The notes beneath the pieces were generated by a model. It was not told the DNA's origin. It saw only the letters and a program-made list of their open reading frames with translations, and ran no database searches. Made by a program: the position numbers and the translations under genes. A stretch of DNA of 64,000 nt. It comes from Trichoplax adhaerens. Its lineage: Eukaryota > Placozoa > Uniplacotomia > Trichoplacea > Trichoplacidae. Every line of letters begins with the position of its first letter. Position 1 is the stretch's first letter. Location: contig NW_002060944.1 in the NCBI RefSeq assembly GCF_000150275.1, positions 1,350,911 to 1,414,910 on the forward strand, read 5' to 3'. Of this stretch, positions 36,602 to 54,300 are shown in pieces.

Positions 36602-37396
36602 CAGTAGCTGCATAATACAGTATAGTACTCAATGCAGTGTGAAGCTGTTAATGTTTACCCTTACTGGATGTCTATTTATATTATGATGTGCTACTATACT
36701 TGTGTAGGGTAACCAACATCGAAGTATACTCATAGTTAATTTAAATGCTACACGATCATTCTGTTGGAATCGCTAGTAGAATTTGGTTTGCACATTAAAG
36801 TAGTTTCGTAGCATTTGGCGACTCTTTAAAGAATTTATGTTAAGATGTTGTTTACTATACATAGAAAATAGTTTCACGTTGTCCTTAATATTTACTTATT
36901 TCTTGTTGCTAAGTTGTTATAGAAAGGCCAGTAAATAAAAATAAAGTAAATGTTAGGTAGATTTTACTTGATCTTCATGTTGGCTAAGTTTTCTTGCTTC
37001 TTCGACTAACGAGTTTCGTCTTACAGTAATAAGATAATACTAGCAATAATGCTGATACTAATTCCACATTAGTGAGTAAGAATTTTTTTCCAAACCTGAA
37101 CTATTTTTAGCAATTCATTTATCTATTACATGAACTCATTAATATTTTGTTAAAGTCTGCGCATACCAGCTGGTAAAATATCGCTCTCCCATACCATAAT
37201 TTTTAGTAGGTTTCTATACCCTTCCTAGAATCATTCACAGTGTTCTAGGAAATAAAGTAAGGACGTACGTGTTTACAGAAATACTATATTCTAAAGCCAT
37301 TTATCTCTGTAATTCGTCAATGATCTATTTTAGATTTCGAACTGAGTAATTGTGCTACCGAATCAATAGTGTGCCATATACGTGTTAAAGATAATT
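36602..37396. other. Intergenic stretch after the truncated GPCR
   Basis: A degraded trace of the missing GPCR 7 second half may persist near 36670-36705. The remainder is presumably the 3' flank of ECD, which ends at 37397 on the reverse strand. Nothing else was recognised. Confidence 0.5.
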
Positions 37397-42033
<4,637 letters not shown>

Positions 42034-42273
42034 GGCGACCCCGACTCTCTTCCTATACGGTCTGATATAGGAATTGATTTATCCTTGTTCTACGCCAGTA
42101 GTTTGTTTATAATCGAGGCAACTGAGCTGGAGAAATTGCCAGTTCATGAAGTGATGGCGATAGCGAGTATTGTACACTGTGCACTGTACACTATGCACTG
42201 TACACTGTGCATTGTACGCTGTGCATTATACACTGTACAATGTACTGTAGATACAGTACTAGAGTACTGTACA

Positions 42274-42550
42274 CTGTACAGTATATTGTACTGTACTACT
42301 CTATTTCGTCCTGGCCTGGCATGGCAGCCCCAAAGCGAAGACACCCTTGATTGTCCGGCCTCTCGATCCACCCTACCTTCGCTGTACTGTACAGTACACT
42401 GTGCGGTACAGTGTACAGTGTATGAGGAGGAATGCAAACAGAGTGACAGTCCCTAATGATGGACACATGACTATACTACAGTATAAAGTACTGTACAGTA
42501 CAGTACAAAGCGTTTCCACAGTTCTCTTCCAATTTGTACAGTACAGTACT
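42274..42550. repeat. Direct duplication inside the array, copy 1
   Basis: About 277 bp containing two non-repetitive cores. One starts CTCTATTTCGTCCTGG and the other TGAGGAGGAATGCAAACAGA. Both are embedded in GTAC repeats and repeated at 42780-43064. Confidence 0.9.
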
Positions 42551-42779
42551 GTACTGTACTGTACAGTGTACACTACAGTATTCGTATACACTGTACAATG
42601 TACTGTAGATACAGTACTAGAGTACTGTACACTGTACGATACTGTACTGTATGTTTATTTACACTATTATACTGTACTGTACAGATTATTTACTCTACAG
42701 GATAATAATAAAAAAAAAAAATTTTAAATAAATCAAATTTGAGAAATTAATTTTTTAAAATAGCGCTTACATTACAGTA

Positions 42780-43064
42780 CTGTACAGTATATTGTACTGT
42801 ACTACTCTATTTCGTCCTGGCCTGGCATGGCAGCCCCAAAGCGAAGACACCCTTGATTGTCCGGCCTCTCGATCCACCCTACCTTTGCTGTACTGTACTG
42901 TACACTGTGCAGTACAGTGTACAGTACAGTGTACTGTATGAGGAGGAATGCAAACAGAGTGACAGTCCCTAATGATGGACACATGACTATACTACAGTAT
43001 ACAGTACTGTACAGTACAGTACAAAGCGTTTCCACAGTTCTCTTCCAATTTGTACAGTACAGTA
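42780..43064. repeat. Direct duplication inside the array, copy 2
   Basis: Nearly identical copy of 42274-42550, about 506 bp downstream; the length difference is confined to the GTAC spacer. The close identity implies a recent event. Confidence 0.9.
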
Positions 43065-43332
43065 TTCAAAAGTTGAACACACGACCCTACAGTGTACAGT
43101 ACATTCCGCAGCGTGCTATACTGTAGGTTGTAGACTGTACACTGTACGCGGCTTACTGTATGAGTGTATGAACATCTCACTTTATCAAACGCTTACTGTA
43201 CTGTATCTAGACCTGACGTCTGTATCGACGTCAAGGTGAAATACTCCACTTGCATAAGCTCGACTACAGACCTGACGCCAACTGGATGTTGGATTTTACT
43301 TTTAAACCTCCTCTCCAGGCAACACAAGGAAC

Positions 43333-44846
43333 ATGGCCGCCCAAGAAAATAGCCAGCAAGACTTTCACTTTATCGTACCAAGCCCAGTACCAACTCGCCG
43401 ACTAAGATCTGAATCCACGTAAGCTATTTATTCTATACTCGTCATAGTTGAACAGAATGAATCCGAGACAAGCTGAAGATTACAGCCAATAAAGTTCCTC
43501 ACTGTACAAGTGTACAAGTGTACATCAGTGAAAAATAACTTCTCATTGACATGTTCTCTACATCACGCAGTCGACTAGAATAGAGATGTCTCTAGCATCA
43601 ATCATCGTTGATAGACGTTCATTGCACTGTATGACCAATAGTATCCACAAAAATATGGACAAAGATAAATCTAGATCAATGCACATACCAACAACGTATT
43701 AATGTGTTGATCGAAAGGAGTTCAATTCCATGTGCCTAAAATGAATGTCTATTAGCGCACTGAATGTGCGCTATGGACTATATTAGTATACGCGTGTACG
43801 TGCAGACTCGTGGAACGAGTTCTTTTCAGCAAGATATTATATATTAATTATACACTAGCCAAACAAGACGGAAAGTATCGTTATGTCAATCGATTGTAAT
43901 GCGACAATGGATTGTGCTGCATTATAAGGATATCGAAAATGGCTGAAGGATTTGCTTACAATGTAAACGCATGCATTTCAATATTTTCTTGTAGGCATGA
44001 GAGAGCTGTTGCCGGTGAATGTAGGATTGGAGTCTGCCATGATTTTCATCGGGACAAGGGCCATGGATTTATCAAGCCTGAGGATAGTAATGACTTGATA
44101 TTTGTTCATATATCCGAGTAAGTGCTGCCAAAGACTGCATTATCTTGTTCTTTTTCAGTTCACGGTCAACATACATTACACCTTGAAATATTGTCAGTAG
44201 CATCGTTATCTTTGCAGTTGTATTGAAGAACCAGAATTCAATTTGGAGCCGCTTCTATATTCATATTACTGTAGATAGCATATCAATATATACAGTACAG
44301 TTGTTGACCGGTGAACAGTCGATCAATGAACTCTATTATCGATATAGTGTACTGTATACTGTGATACGGAACGCGAAATCGTTAATACTCTTTTATCATC
44401 ACTGGTTGAGATAATTCATTGACCATAGTAGATGTTGCCTTTTAATGGTGATCAACCGTGTTATGTTAAAAAGTCGTTCAAAAAATGTTATTGTTCTAAT
44501 ATTAATGAGTTGATGATTTCTAGATAAAATTAAAATTGTTCGGTATAGACTATACACTGCCACCATGTTATTATAGGCATAGGCTTTGGAACTATAGTTA
44601 TGATGTCAACTCGACGATTGTTGTCACTGTTATTTGTAAATTATGACGGATAATACTAAGAATATTAGGAGCTTTTCTAAATTAATTTCTATTTTCGAAT
44701 ATAGTATTAATGGAGAATACGTATTAAAAGCGGGTGATGCGGTCAAATTTAAAACTTGTCCTTTACCACCAAAATGTGATAAGCTGCAAGCTGTTGATGT
44801 CACTATCGTTGATGCCGATGAACTTTCTCATGAACGATGGTCGTAA
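43333..44846 (+). CDS. CARHSP1: Calcium-regulated heat-stable protein 1 / CSDC2-type cold-shock protein, 3 exons
   Basis: A small single cold-shock-domain RNA-binding protein. In vertebrates this family (CARHSP1, CSDC2/PIPPin) binds mRNA 3' UTRs, is regulated by phosphorylation and localises to cytoplasmic granules. The exons are 43333-43418, 43995-44117 and 44705-44846 (GT-AG, phases 2 and 2), giving 116 residues. Exon 1 encodes the family's Ser/Pro/Arg leader (S-P-V-P-T-R-R-L-R-S), exon 2 the RNP1-like K-G-H-G-F-I and RNP2-like L-I-F-V-H-I-S. Exon 3 encodes G-E-Y-V, P-P-K-C-D-K-L-Q-A-V and the terminal H-E-R-W-S. The vertebrate proteins are slightly longer at both ends. CARHSP1 and CSDC2 probably both descend from this single type, so the symbol is approximate. 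It starts 1.3 kb from ECD, divergently. Confidence 0.92.
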
Positions 44847-47800
44847 CCGTAGAATGGATTGGTCGTCCATAGCGAGTGACAAAACAAAAATTTTCACAAA
44901 CAATAACCCTACGCTTCTATACATCGATCCATCTAATTATTAGTAATGTAAAATTGTATGGAGATATGATGTAGAAGTGATAACTTCCTTAATATTTGTA
45001 TTACCATTCTAGGAGTATACGTATATAATCTTGGTTCGCTTAGTGGCCTTGAAAGTGTTACTGTCCGCATTAGTCAATATTATGCTAACTCGATTATATG
45101 GATGTTTATCCTTTGCTATATAACCGTAATATTACAACTACATTTTATTGTGTAGATGACTTCCTTATTGGTTATCAATAATCGGGTTTGCTATAAAAGG
45201 CGTTATAGAAAATGTCCTGTGTTCACATCTTAACCTTATTGTGTGATAGTATTTTATTGAACAATTACCGTCCAATTGATTATAATACACTGTTTTGCTT
45301 CTTCCGTACAGGTTAGTCCTCTTCCTAAAATATTTTTTTCCACTGTAGCTTGTATTTGTTCATCATAACCAAATTTAGATTAGGCTTTGTTAACCTTGAA
45401 TGGCCGTTACCTATTTCAAATCTTAAGCAAATTATGGATCTGTACTTACCCTTAACTTCAACTCATATTCTCTAATCTCAACATTTACCAGATATTGTAT
45501 CCCAAGTTTTCAAAATAATCATAGATCGTTACTGACAAGTTTCTTGATCTATTATTGCTGTATGACTGGTGTATGTTACCGTAACTATACCGTGATTTAT
45601 TGATTGTAGCTATAATTTTACTTAGTTGATAAATGACATGTGATTGCATATTTCTTCATTGTGCGTGTCCATGCATTGTACTATAGAATTGTTGTGTTTT
45701 ATATGATTACACTTCATAAATTGAAATCTTCAGGATAACGTTTTTTTTATTTTAGACATTTATTCGTCCCGTTTCATTTAGGCGTAAAATGTTTAATATT
45801 TCATGCAAAACTTTTTTATTTACCATGTTTGGTTCTTTGCCTAAATAATAAAATACAAGATTATAGATCATGGTTTTGCTTGCTATTGATCGTTAAAATA
45901 CAGTATGTGCGACTTAAGATTACAGTGTATCGTACTGCTGCAGCACACAAGAGCTAGTACTCTATTTATTTAGTAAGGACATTATGTATTTGCATGTATA
46001 CATTTTATAATATTTGCAATACTAAAGAATTCGTGTTATTTCCATTATTTCACCCATTATTTAATCGGCTATATTGAAGTGCGATTTTAAACAGAACTTA
46101 AGAACGCCAAATACTGTATTGGTCTATCCAACATTATAAGTACGCTTACATAATTTTCTAAAACTTTATCTCCATGTAATAATAGCTTTCAGAAGAATAT
46201 AAATCAGAGATAATAGCAATGATTATTTAGCATTCATTGAAGCTACTGCACCTACTCTAAAATACTCTTAGACATAGCATAAAGCGATGTCATATGAGTT
46301 TGATCATTTCTATTCTATTACTACTATTCTTATCAATAAATTTTCGATTTGTTGACTAAATAACTTAAAACAGGTTAATCCCATTAATAGAGTTAAGCTT
46401 GCATTTATTCATGAAATCGTGACAGTTTCAATTGAACAAACTGATGCAGTAGATCATCTTTTAATTTAAAGTTGAAATTTTAAATCGATAACATTGTTTG
46501 CATTGTCGCTTTATTAGCTGAACGTGACAGTTGCAACAGTAAGTATCATTACACAGATTGCTAGTGAAATTTGACATGGTTACATAACCGAATTTTTTAT
46601 CCATTTTCTCATCAAGGTGGAAATATCTCAATATCACGATACCGTTTTTTCAACTAAGTATTTATTGACTACTGAATACTGAATATTTTTAAATGGATTT
46701 ATTGAATTTTGCTGGGCTTGTAGTTAATAGAGCGGTGGTAGAATTGTGATATAAAAATAGACTACTGCGAGTTAATTTACTGACATTAAAAGGTGTGCTA
46801 AGCTCTAATAATTGAGCTGTATTTTGTCGGATGATAAGCATTTCAACACCTGATAGTTCACAGCGACCTAGATTCAGCATATCTATGTATCTATTTAGTA
46901 ATTATATCTATACTAATTTACGTCAATTAATACGAAAACTCACTGTAGAAATCTATTTAAGTGCATTTAGTCGTAAAATAAAAGTAGCAATTGCTTAAAA
47001 AGTGTTCGGAAGTCGTAACGTGAAGAAAATATAGCAATTAATCAATAGCCTGTAGAGTTCAGCCAAGAAATTGAGTGCTGATTTATCACTTGCATAGAGA
47101 CTGAAAATAATGGAGGAAATAGCCTGAGTTATGGTACCTGAACCAGAGTTCTTTACAAATTTTTGCCACAAGGCTTTTGGTACTCAGACTACCACAGTAT
47201 TACTCAAGTTAAGATGTTATTTTTCTAAAACTCGTTAATCTCACTGTAGTTTCTAACAAATTGTTATGACAGCTACTTATATAACATCAATACACATACG
47301 ATTATACGCGTACAGATCATATTTGGTTACTTTTTGAAATAAATTTCTGGCTCGTAAGCGAAAATACCATGTGTGATATAGTCAAATATTTACATAGCAG
47401 CGTGTATATAAATTACTATGAATTACTATAAATACTCTAAAAAAGAGAGTGAGACTATAAGCACATTTGTAAAACTTTGGAATCTCTAAGATCTATGGCA
47501 CACTATGTGAAAAGTATAAATAGCATAATTTTAATGTACTGCAAATCAAGGTCTGAATCAGATCACAAATAGTAAAATCAATCATCAAGTTTTACTTCCT
47601 GATAAAGATGCATAACTAAAATTAATTTAAATAGAGATTGTAGGCTATACAACTGAATCCTAATTATCACTTCTACTATATATTGATAAACGGTGGTACA
47701 TCAGGTAAAAAAGCGCATCACAGGAAATATTATTGCTGAGTGAACGGGAAAATTTGATAATGTACTATTATTTAGCTAGCTAGCTTAAGTACCCCTTTAA

Positions 47801-48307
47801 ATGTAGACTGCATACGTACTTAATGTTAATAAATATAAAAAATTTATTGACTTGAATCAGATACATAAAATTAATGAAGTAATAGTATGTCGGTATTCAT
47901 TATATTTTATAACCCAAACTATATTCAATAGACAATTTGCATTTGACGCCAATCTTATCGTGTAAAATTTCATACAAACATACTTGATTAAGGCATGAAC
48001 TGAAATGTAAATAATGACGGATACAAATCCATTCCAATGAGACAGTTATACTGTAGTAACGTTACATTAATATTTTAGAATATCTGAAGTTTACTCGCGA
48101 ATAAGAATTGAATATGAGCTTTAATGTTATTCAAAATGTGAATTGAAATTTTATCTTGTAACACTTTTAATATTTTAGTATTCTACAAAGTTATCTAGAA
48201 AAATTTTATATCGATTTCTCGATTACATCTACTCATCGAAAGTACTGAGAAATATATTACGATGAAATATACGGACGCCAATTAAAATCCCATATGAGCA
48301 TAGTCTA
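44847..48307. other. Convergent intergenic stretch
   Basis: It separates the 3' ends of the cold-shock gene and the dynein gene. AATAAAATAC near 45846 could serve as a polyA signal for the former. An open stretch at 46995-47182 on the reverse strand is listed separately. The 63-codon reverse frame at 46689-46880 is unrecognised. Confidence 0.5.
46995..47182 (-). other. Possible unrecognised exon or coding remnant
   Basis: A 61-codon open frame without an ATG reads, in part, LWQKFVKNSGSGTITQAISS and ASDKSALNFLAELYRLL, ending with TAA at 46995-46997. It follows a possible acceptor (...TCTGAG at 47183). The composition looks coding and includes an amphipathic helix-like segment. No partner exon or family was identified. 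The ATG frame at 46689-46880 lies further along on the same strand. Confidence 0.2.
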
Positions 48308-51300
48308 TCAATCATCTAACTGACAGAGTAATGCAACTCCTCGTCGAATCCAGTGAGTTGCTTCTTTATCCGTTAATAAATTAACAAATACGACAAAATT
48401 AGTTGAGTGGCCAGTCGTCGAAAGCGTGCCTCGCCTAGCACTTGTTTTGTAGACAGGACATGAATAAGTAGATTTGTCTGGAATGTCTTCATATTTGGAA
48501 GGTTTTATGTAAAGCTGTAGATTAGAGGTTTTCAGTTAAGGAAAAAAATGAATAGTTTTAATTATAAAATTTTCTATAATTTTAAATAACTTTCAAAATA
48601 AATTTGCTATCATAATGGCGGTAGTTAGAAATATGTTAGGATACTGTTGGGAGTGCATCATATAATATTTTCGGGTAAGATTCTCCTAAAACCATTTTTT
48701 CTCTATCCCAACGAGCACCTTCCAAAAACAATCCCTACAAATAATATAATATATTAGTATGAAATAGTAAAGGAACTGTTGGTTAATGAATATTTAGGGC
48801 AATATTATTATACTTACAGTACAATACACTCCATCTTCAGGCTTTCCATTTGTAGACCCATCGTCTCGTAATACCTCAAAGTCAAATCCTAAATGATCAA
48901 TTGGAATAGTATATTTTCTGGCAAAATTTTGCGATGTACCTATTGAAAAGTTTCAATTATTATTAGGAATTATTCACTATAATAAAGTCCAATAATCTGC
49001 GCTACTTTTTCTATACTCACCCGTTAAGAAAGATTGTGTGAAAAAGAACCCAGAGAGCCAAAAGACATTTGGTATGCCATTATCTATCCAAGCTTGAAAA
49101 AATTTCAATCTCGCTAATAAGTCAGAAATATAGCTTCCGAGAGGCTTTAAAGACGGATATGATTTCTGTGCCCATAATGTTGGTACTTTGCCAACAAGCA
49201 TGCTATCAAACATATCTTCCAGAACTTCAGACATTACCATCAAACCCTAAACGAGGTTAATGCAAATAGCCTTAATTATATACATGATTTAGCTTACAAA
49301 TAATTATTATCATAATAAGAGCATGAAAATTATAATTCCAAACCAGATATTATAGATGCATACAGTACGGTATATCTAATCTACCTCGTATATTATAGCA
49401 TTTATAACTAGTAAGATAAATAATTCCGTGTAATTACTTTAATTGCTTTCAAAATGTCCTTCAAGCTCTCTCGAATTACAACAATTAACCGGTTAAATCG
49501 AATCAATTCCTGTCTGAGAACTGTATTCATTGACTCCTCGTAGCTAACAGGATATTTTTTCATTACCTATAGAAGTATAAAAGAATAAATTAATTACATA
49601 TTACAACAATCAATTTACCGATATAAGCGATGCATAATTGGGTAAAAAATATTATTTAACTAACGTACATAATTCATATCAAAATCTTTTGGTATCTTTT
49701 GTAAGATGTCCAAAGCTAATTCTTCTATTAATTCTTGGGAAGATTTATTACTGCCAGTGGCTTGTCTCGGTAATGTAGTGAGGATATCATTGAAAAGCTG
49801 CATTGTCAAGTACAACGGAAATTATTAAGTTGATATGACGAAAATTGCAGGTTATCATTTAAAGTAAACTCAAATACCTGTAAAGTTGCTTGTTGATCTT
49901 TAGTAATATCAGCATTTTCATGAAGACCGAACACTTCCGGATATGGCGTTAATGGTAAACTTCGTATGTACTCAATGCAATTATCATAAGAACCATCAGA
50001 TGGAGCAAAATATAAACCGCTAGGGGATAATCTACGTGTATTATAAATATCATCAGTTTGCTTATGTTATCTGTAATGTTTATCTTGATTATAGAATTAT
50101 ATTAATAAGATAAAAATCAATGTTAGTTACCTATAATTATCGTCTGTAACTATTTCATTGCAATAAAATATGGACAATGTACTTAAAAGTAGTCGACGAT
50201 CTTTATCATCAGTTACTCTTCCACCATGATTGCATTGCCCTGTCAAGTAAATTAAAGCATCCAAGGGTATTTCTTCATATTCGTTAAGAAACATCTAGTT
50301 GTAGTAATTAGATAAAACCAACATAAATAACTCCATCTGTGCTACTATTAATTTCAGTTTTAATGTCATGTGTAAAATATAATGAATAGTTATTATTCAG
50401 TTATAAAATCATCCACATCAGTATATGAAATAAATATTTATATTTTATATTAGCGGTGACTAGCCCACAATGAAGAACCTATTCAATGATAATTGTATTT
50501 CCGTGATTTAAAATGCAATCATCAAACCTTTAAGCTTTAAAATATGTTAATGGCTGACAATTATATCTTATTTTATTTACCGTAATTGTCTTAAACTGAT
50601 ACGTAGATCTGAGTCGTTAAATTCGTATGCAATATTCCAACCTAATGGGCCAAACTGACGCCTTTCCTGGACAAGAGCATGAAAGAAACATAAACCAAAC
50701 ACCAATTTACGCCACGCTACAGGTTTATTACAGTCATTATAAAATTCGTGATCGCTAATTGGATCTGTCAAATAAGATCTTAATAGATTAGCACGTAATC
50801 CTTTCGGTGGTTCATTTGTCATTTTGACTCCATCTTGTAATAATGTGACGGGAAAATGCTTCGATGGATAACTGGTCAACCATAAACGAAAATTGGGATG
50901 AGTTTTATCCGGTGTGATAACTTCTTTTACATATTTTTTCTAATACTGGCATCCAACTTGTTGCTAGATGACAGTTTTGTAACACTACCCATGTACCATG
51001 TTGGATAGCGTGCTCAATCATTTGAGCTGCAATTGGACCTTGCCCTTGTCCTAATGAAATTGCACGACATTGATGGCCTTTAATGCCTTTATCTTCAGCA
51101 AATTTTAATAGCGTTACCATTGGATCAGCGCCAGGGGATAAGATAAATATCAGTGGGGCACAACAATGTGAATCCATGTAACTACTTTCCAGATCGAAAG
51201 GTGGAGGCTCTATATACTGTTTACTTAAATGATGCGCAATAAAATCTTGAACGGCTGGTATGACTTTATCTGGCCTCAGGCAACGTATTACAATTAATTT

Positions 51301-54300
51301 ATCAATATCGTTTAGATTCTGATTCCAAGGTGAGGGTAATGGAGTTAGATGAGGTTGGATTGCATCATAGACAGCTTTCCATTCATGGGATCGATCGATA
51401 AAATCTTGTAGCCAATCTTTAAAATGTGGCAATGCAGATGCACGCACAATTTCAGCCCAAGCCTTATCGGTTAGCCAATCTTTAGCAGGATTTGGATAAG
51501 GATTATTTAATGCTACACCTCCGGTTAAGAGAAAACGCCAAGCTTCATCATCGATTTGATCTTGACTTTTCATGATACCAACACATAAGAGGAATGAGAA
51601 CAACAATTTATCTTTTTCAAATAATGATCGGCATACATTTTTATAGATACTATAGGTAAAGTGCTCATTTAGATGAAAAATTCGCTCTTCAATATCACTA
51701 TCGTCATCATCATCATCATCATCATTGCCATCATCATTTTTAACTGTACTCATTTTGTCTTTGTTGGCAAGGGATGGCTTTCTTGAAGATGGTGTTGAAG
51801 CTATCGTTGCTATGGATGGCGATGTTGATGTCATTTTGCTTTGTTCAATCGATTGCAAGTATAAATTAATAAACCATGTCAGTGAATATTGATACATAGG
51901 ATCAATACTGGCGATATCAGAGATGCAAAAGAATAAGATCGATGAGTGAGTAGCTACTGGTTTATATTTATTACGTGCTTCGTTAATTTTTTCCTCTGTT
52001 GCCAATGCAACTTGCTGTTTAGCAAAGATTTCTGCAGATAAATTTTTGGATGAAGATAAAATTTTAATCGCTTCTTCATTTTCCAAGATGTCACCTTGCG
52101 TTGTGGATAAAATCTCTAAAATTTTACCTTCAATTAATTTTAATTGCCAGTTATTGTCAGCACTCTCAACTACTAATTGATTACGTCTTGCTTCTAGATT
52201 TGGCTTCTCTTTTGCTACAAGAATGCCTAAGAGTTGATCTTCCAAGCCGGTAGGGGTAATCATAAAATTTAGCAGCGTTACCTTTACTGTGACTTCCGGT
52301 AAATAATGAGGATTTCTTAATCGAGTTGTAATATACAGACGGAAATCTTTGGAATATTCAATAATAGTTTCACCAAGTTTAATATAATCCACACCACCTT
52401 GTCGAAAAGTTTGTTTTAATAAGACAGTCTCTAATATTGGATCCAGTTCTTCACCAACATCTTCCAATAAAATAGGCAAACCAAGCTGTATATGATTTTC
52501 TAAGTGACGCAAATAATTTTGATCGGTTAATCTTATGACTGCTAACTGATTGGGCTTCTCCATGTTCTTGATCCATTTATTAGCTTGATTTTGTGGATCA
52601 ATCATTAATGGCCAACGGCGCCCATGTGTAACAATGATTGCATTCTCATTTGAAAATGTATCAATAGGTAAGCCATCCATTTGCCATGATCGTAACTTAA
52701 CTGGATCGCCCATAGTATCGGTAATACTGTAATTATCGGAACAGGGTATGGCCTTGAGCTGGCATAATTCTTTCCACTTGTCAACACAACTTGAACGAAA
52801 ATCAATGGTAAATGCGCCTAAATAGGCAATAATACCGGCTGATAATAAGACATCACCAGTAATATTATTATAACGTTGAGTTAAAGCATCGGCGGCTTCA
52901 TTCCAACGATCCTTTTCACCCCCTAAACCACCGATTAATTTTTCAGCACGAATCAATTTTAATGAACATAATTCAATGTTAGCTTCTAAATCGGCTTTCT
53001 TTTGTTGCATAGCATCCAACTGGTTGTATAATTCTTGTAATTTATCGGTTACTTCTTTTAATTGCTCACGTTTTGCATTTAATTTTTCTTGCTGTTTAGC
53101 CAAGACTAGTTCAGCTTCGGTTAATTTAACTTTTTTGGGAGCAACTAACTTTGCTACACTATCATAGGCTTCCATAGCGCGTACCCAACGGCATAAGCCT
53201 TCACATGCCGCTGATATATTCCGTATAGCGGTAGGTTCAAATTCTGGATTATTGACATATTTTTCGCGTATTTTTTTAATAATAACCGGTGAAATATTAT
53301 CCTTATCATATTTTTTTAATGATTCTAGGAATTTAACATCCGCTAATAAACGAGTAGATGGACCCCAATAATCTTCAACCATTTTGCCTGTGCCAGCTGG
53401 ATCTGGTCTACGTTCGGGTCGAATACCTTTCATAACACAAATGGCTTCCATGACCAATTTAACACCAGCCGCTGGATTTTTCATTGTTTTGACAAAGCTA
53501 ATATCCTGCGGTTTAAGGGTATTTAAAGCAGCAATTGCACTTTCTAATGCAGGTATAGCTTGGGCTAATTCACTTTCACATTCATCACGAATCGCTTTTG
53601 CGATAGCTGCGGCTTCATCAGCAGACCTTTCATCTGCTTCAACTAGCTGTTTCTTAGCTTGAACTTCAACGGTATCTTGCTCAATTTTAGCTAACAACAC
53701 TTCAGTTTCTTCTGATGTTTTCATCAATTCAGGCTGTAAGTCAGTTAATTCAGTTTGCATTACTGTTACTTGTTCAGCAGCAAAATCTAATTTATGTAAG
53801 CCAGCTGTGTAACGATGCTTCGAAATCATAATTTCACGCCGTTTTGAATTCAATAACGATTTAAACACCAATATTAATTCAAGATAGGATGTCGGTGTAA
53901 CATAATTATAACGACGTAATGTAGAGTAGTAATCAGTCGATAATTGGCGTACGCTGCTATGAAAATATTGGCACATTTCCACACTAGCTTTCTTGATATT
54001 TTCTTCTAAATCAATTTCTTCCAAAAATTTCATAGCTACCCTTTCTAGTGCATCCTTTGGCCATGCTTGATACCAATCGATAGTACAGCAATTAATTAAC
54101 GAGGGAAACATTCTTAAATGATTGCGGAATGCATCACCAATTGGGCTCATACACAGTACAATATGCAAGTTAGCCTTAACCCTTTCAATAAAGTAGTTGT
54201 ACATGATTAACGGATTAACTTCTAATCGTTTGCCCTCATGCTTAGCAATCAACTGGATCTTATCAAGGATATCCATTTTTTCATCTTGTTGATATAAATT

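Larger units (their letters stand above)
42170..43150. repeat. Palindromic GTAC / ACTGTAC repeat array
   Basis: Long runs alternate TGTACAGTACTGTAC and CACTGTGCACTGTAC-type units on a scale of about 7-12 bases. Much of the array is self-complementary and could extrude hairpins. It starts as a minisatellite of ACTGTGC/ACTGTAC units (42170-42240) and continues through two copies of a unique insert (listed separately). A short echo, CAAGTGTACAAGTGTAC, lies at 43506. Confidence 0.85.
42034..43332. promoter_or_regulatory. Shared 1.3-kb interval between divergent ECD and CARHSP1
   Basis: The ATG codons of ECD (reverse, 42033) and the cold-shock gene (forward, 43333) face away from each other. The only sequence between them is this interval, which must hold both 5' UTRs and promoters. 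It is dominated by GTAC/ACTGTAC repeats (42170-43150) and lacks an obvious TATA box. The many short frames on both strands arise from the repeats. Confidence 0.7.

Noticed and set aside
42085-43180. Nine open frames rich in Val-Gln-Tyr and Cys-Thr-Val repeats
   Set aside because: They are translations of the GTAC/ACTGTAC repeat on both strands; the repeat lacks stops in several frames.
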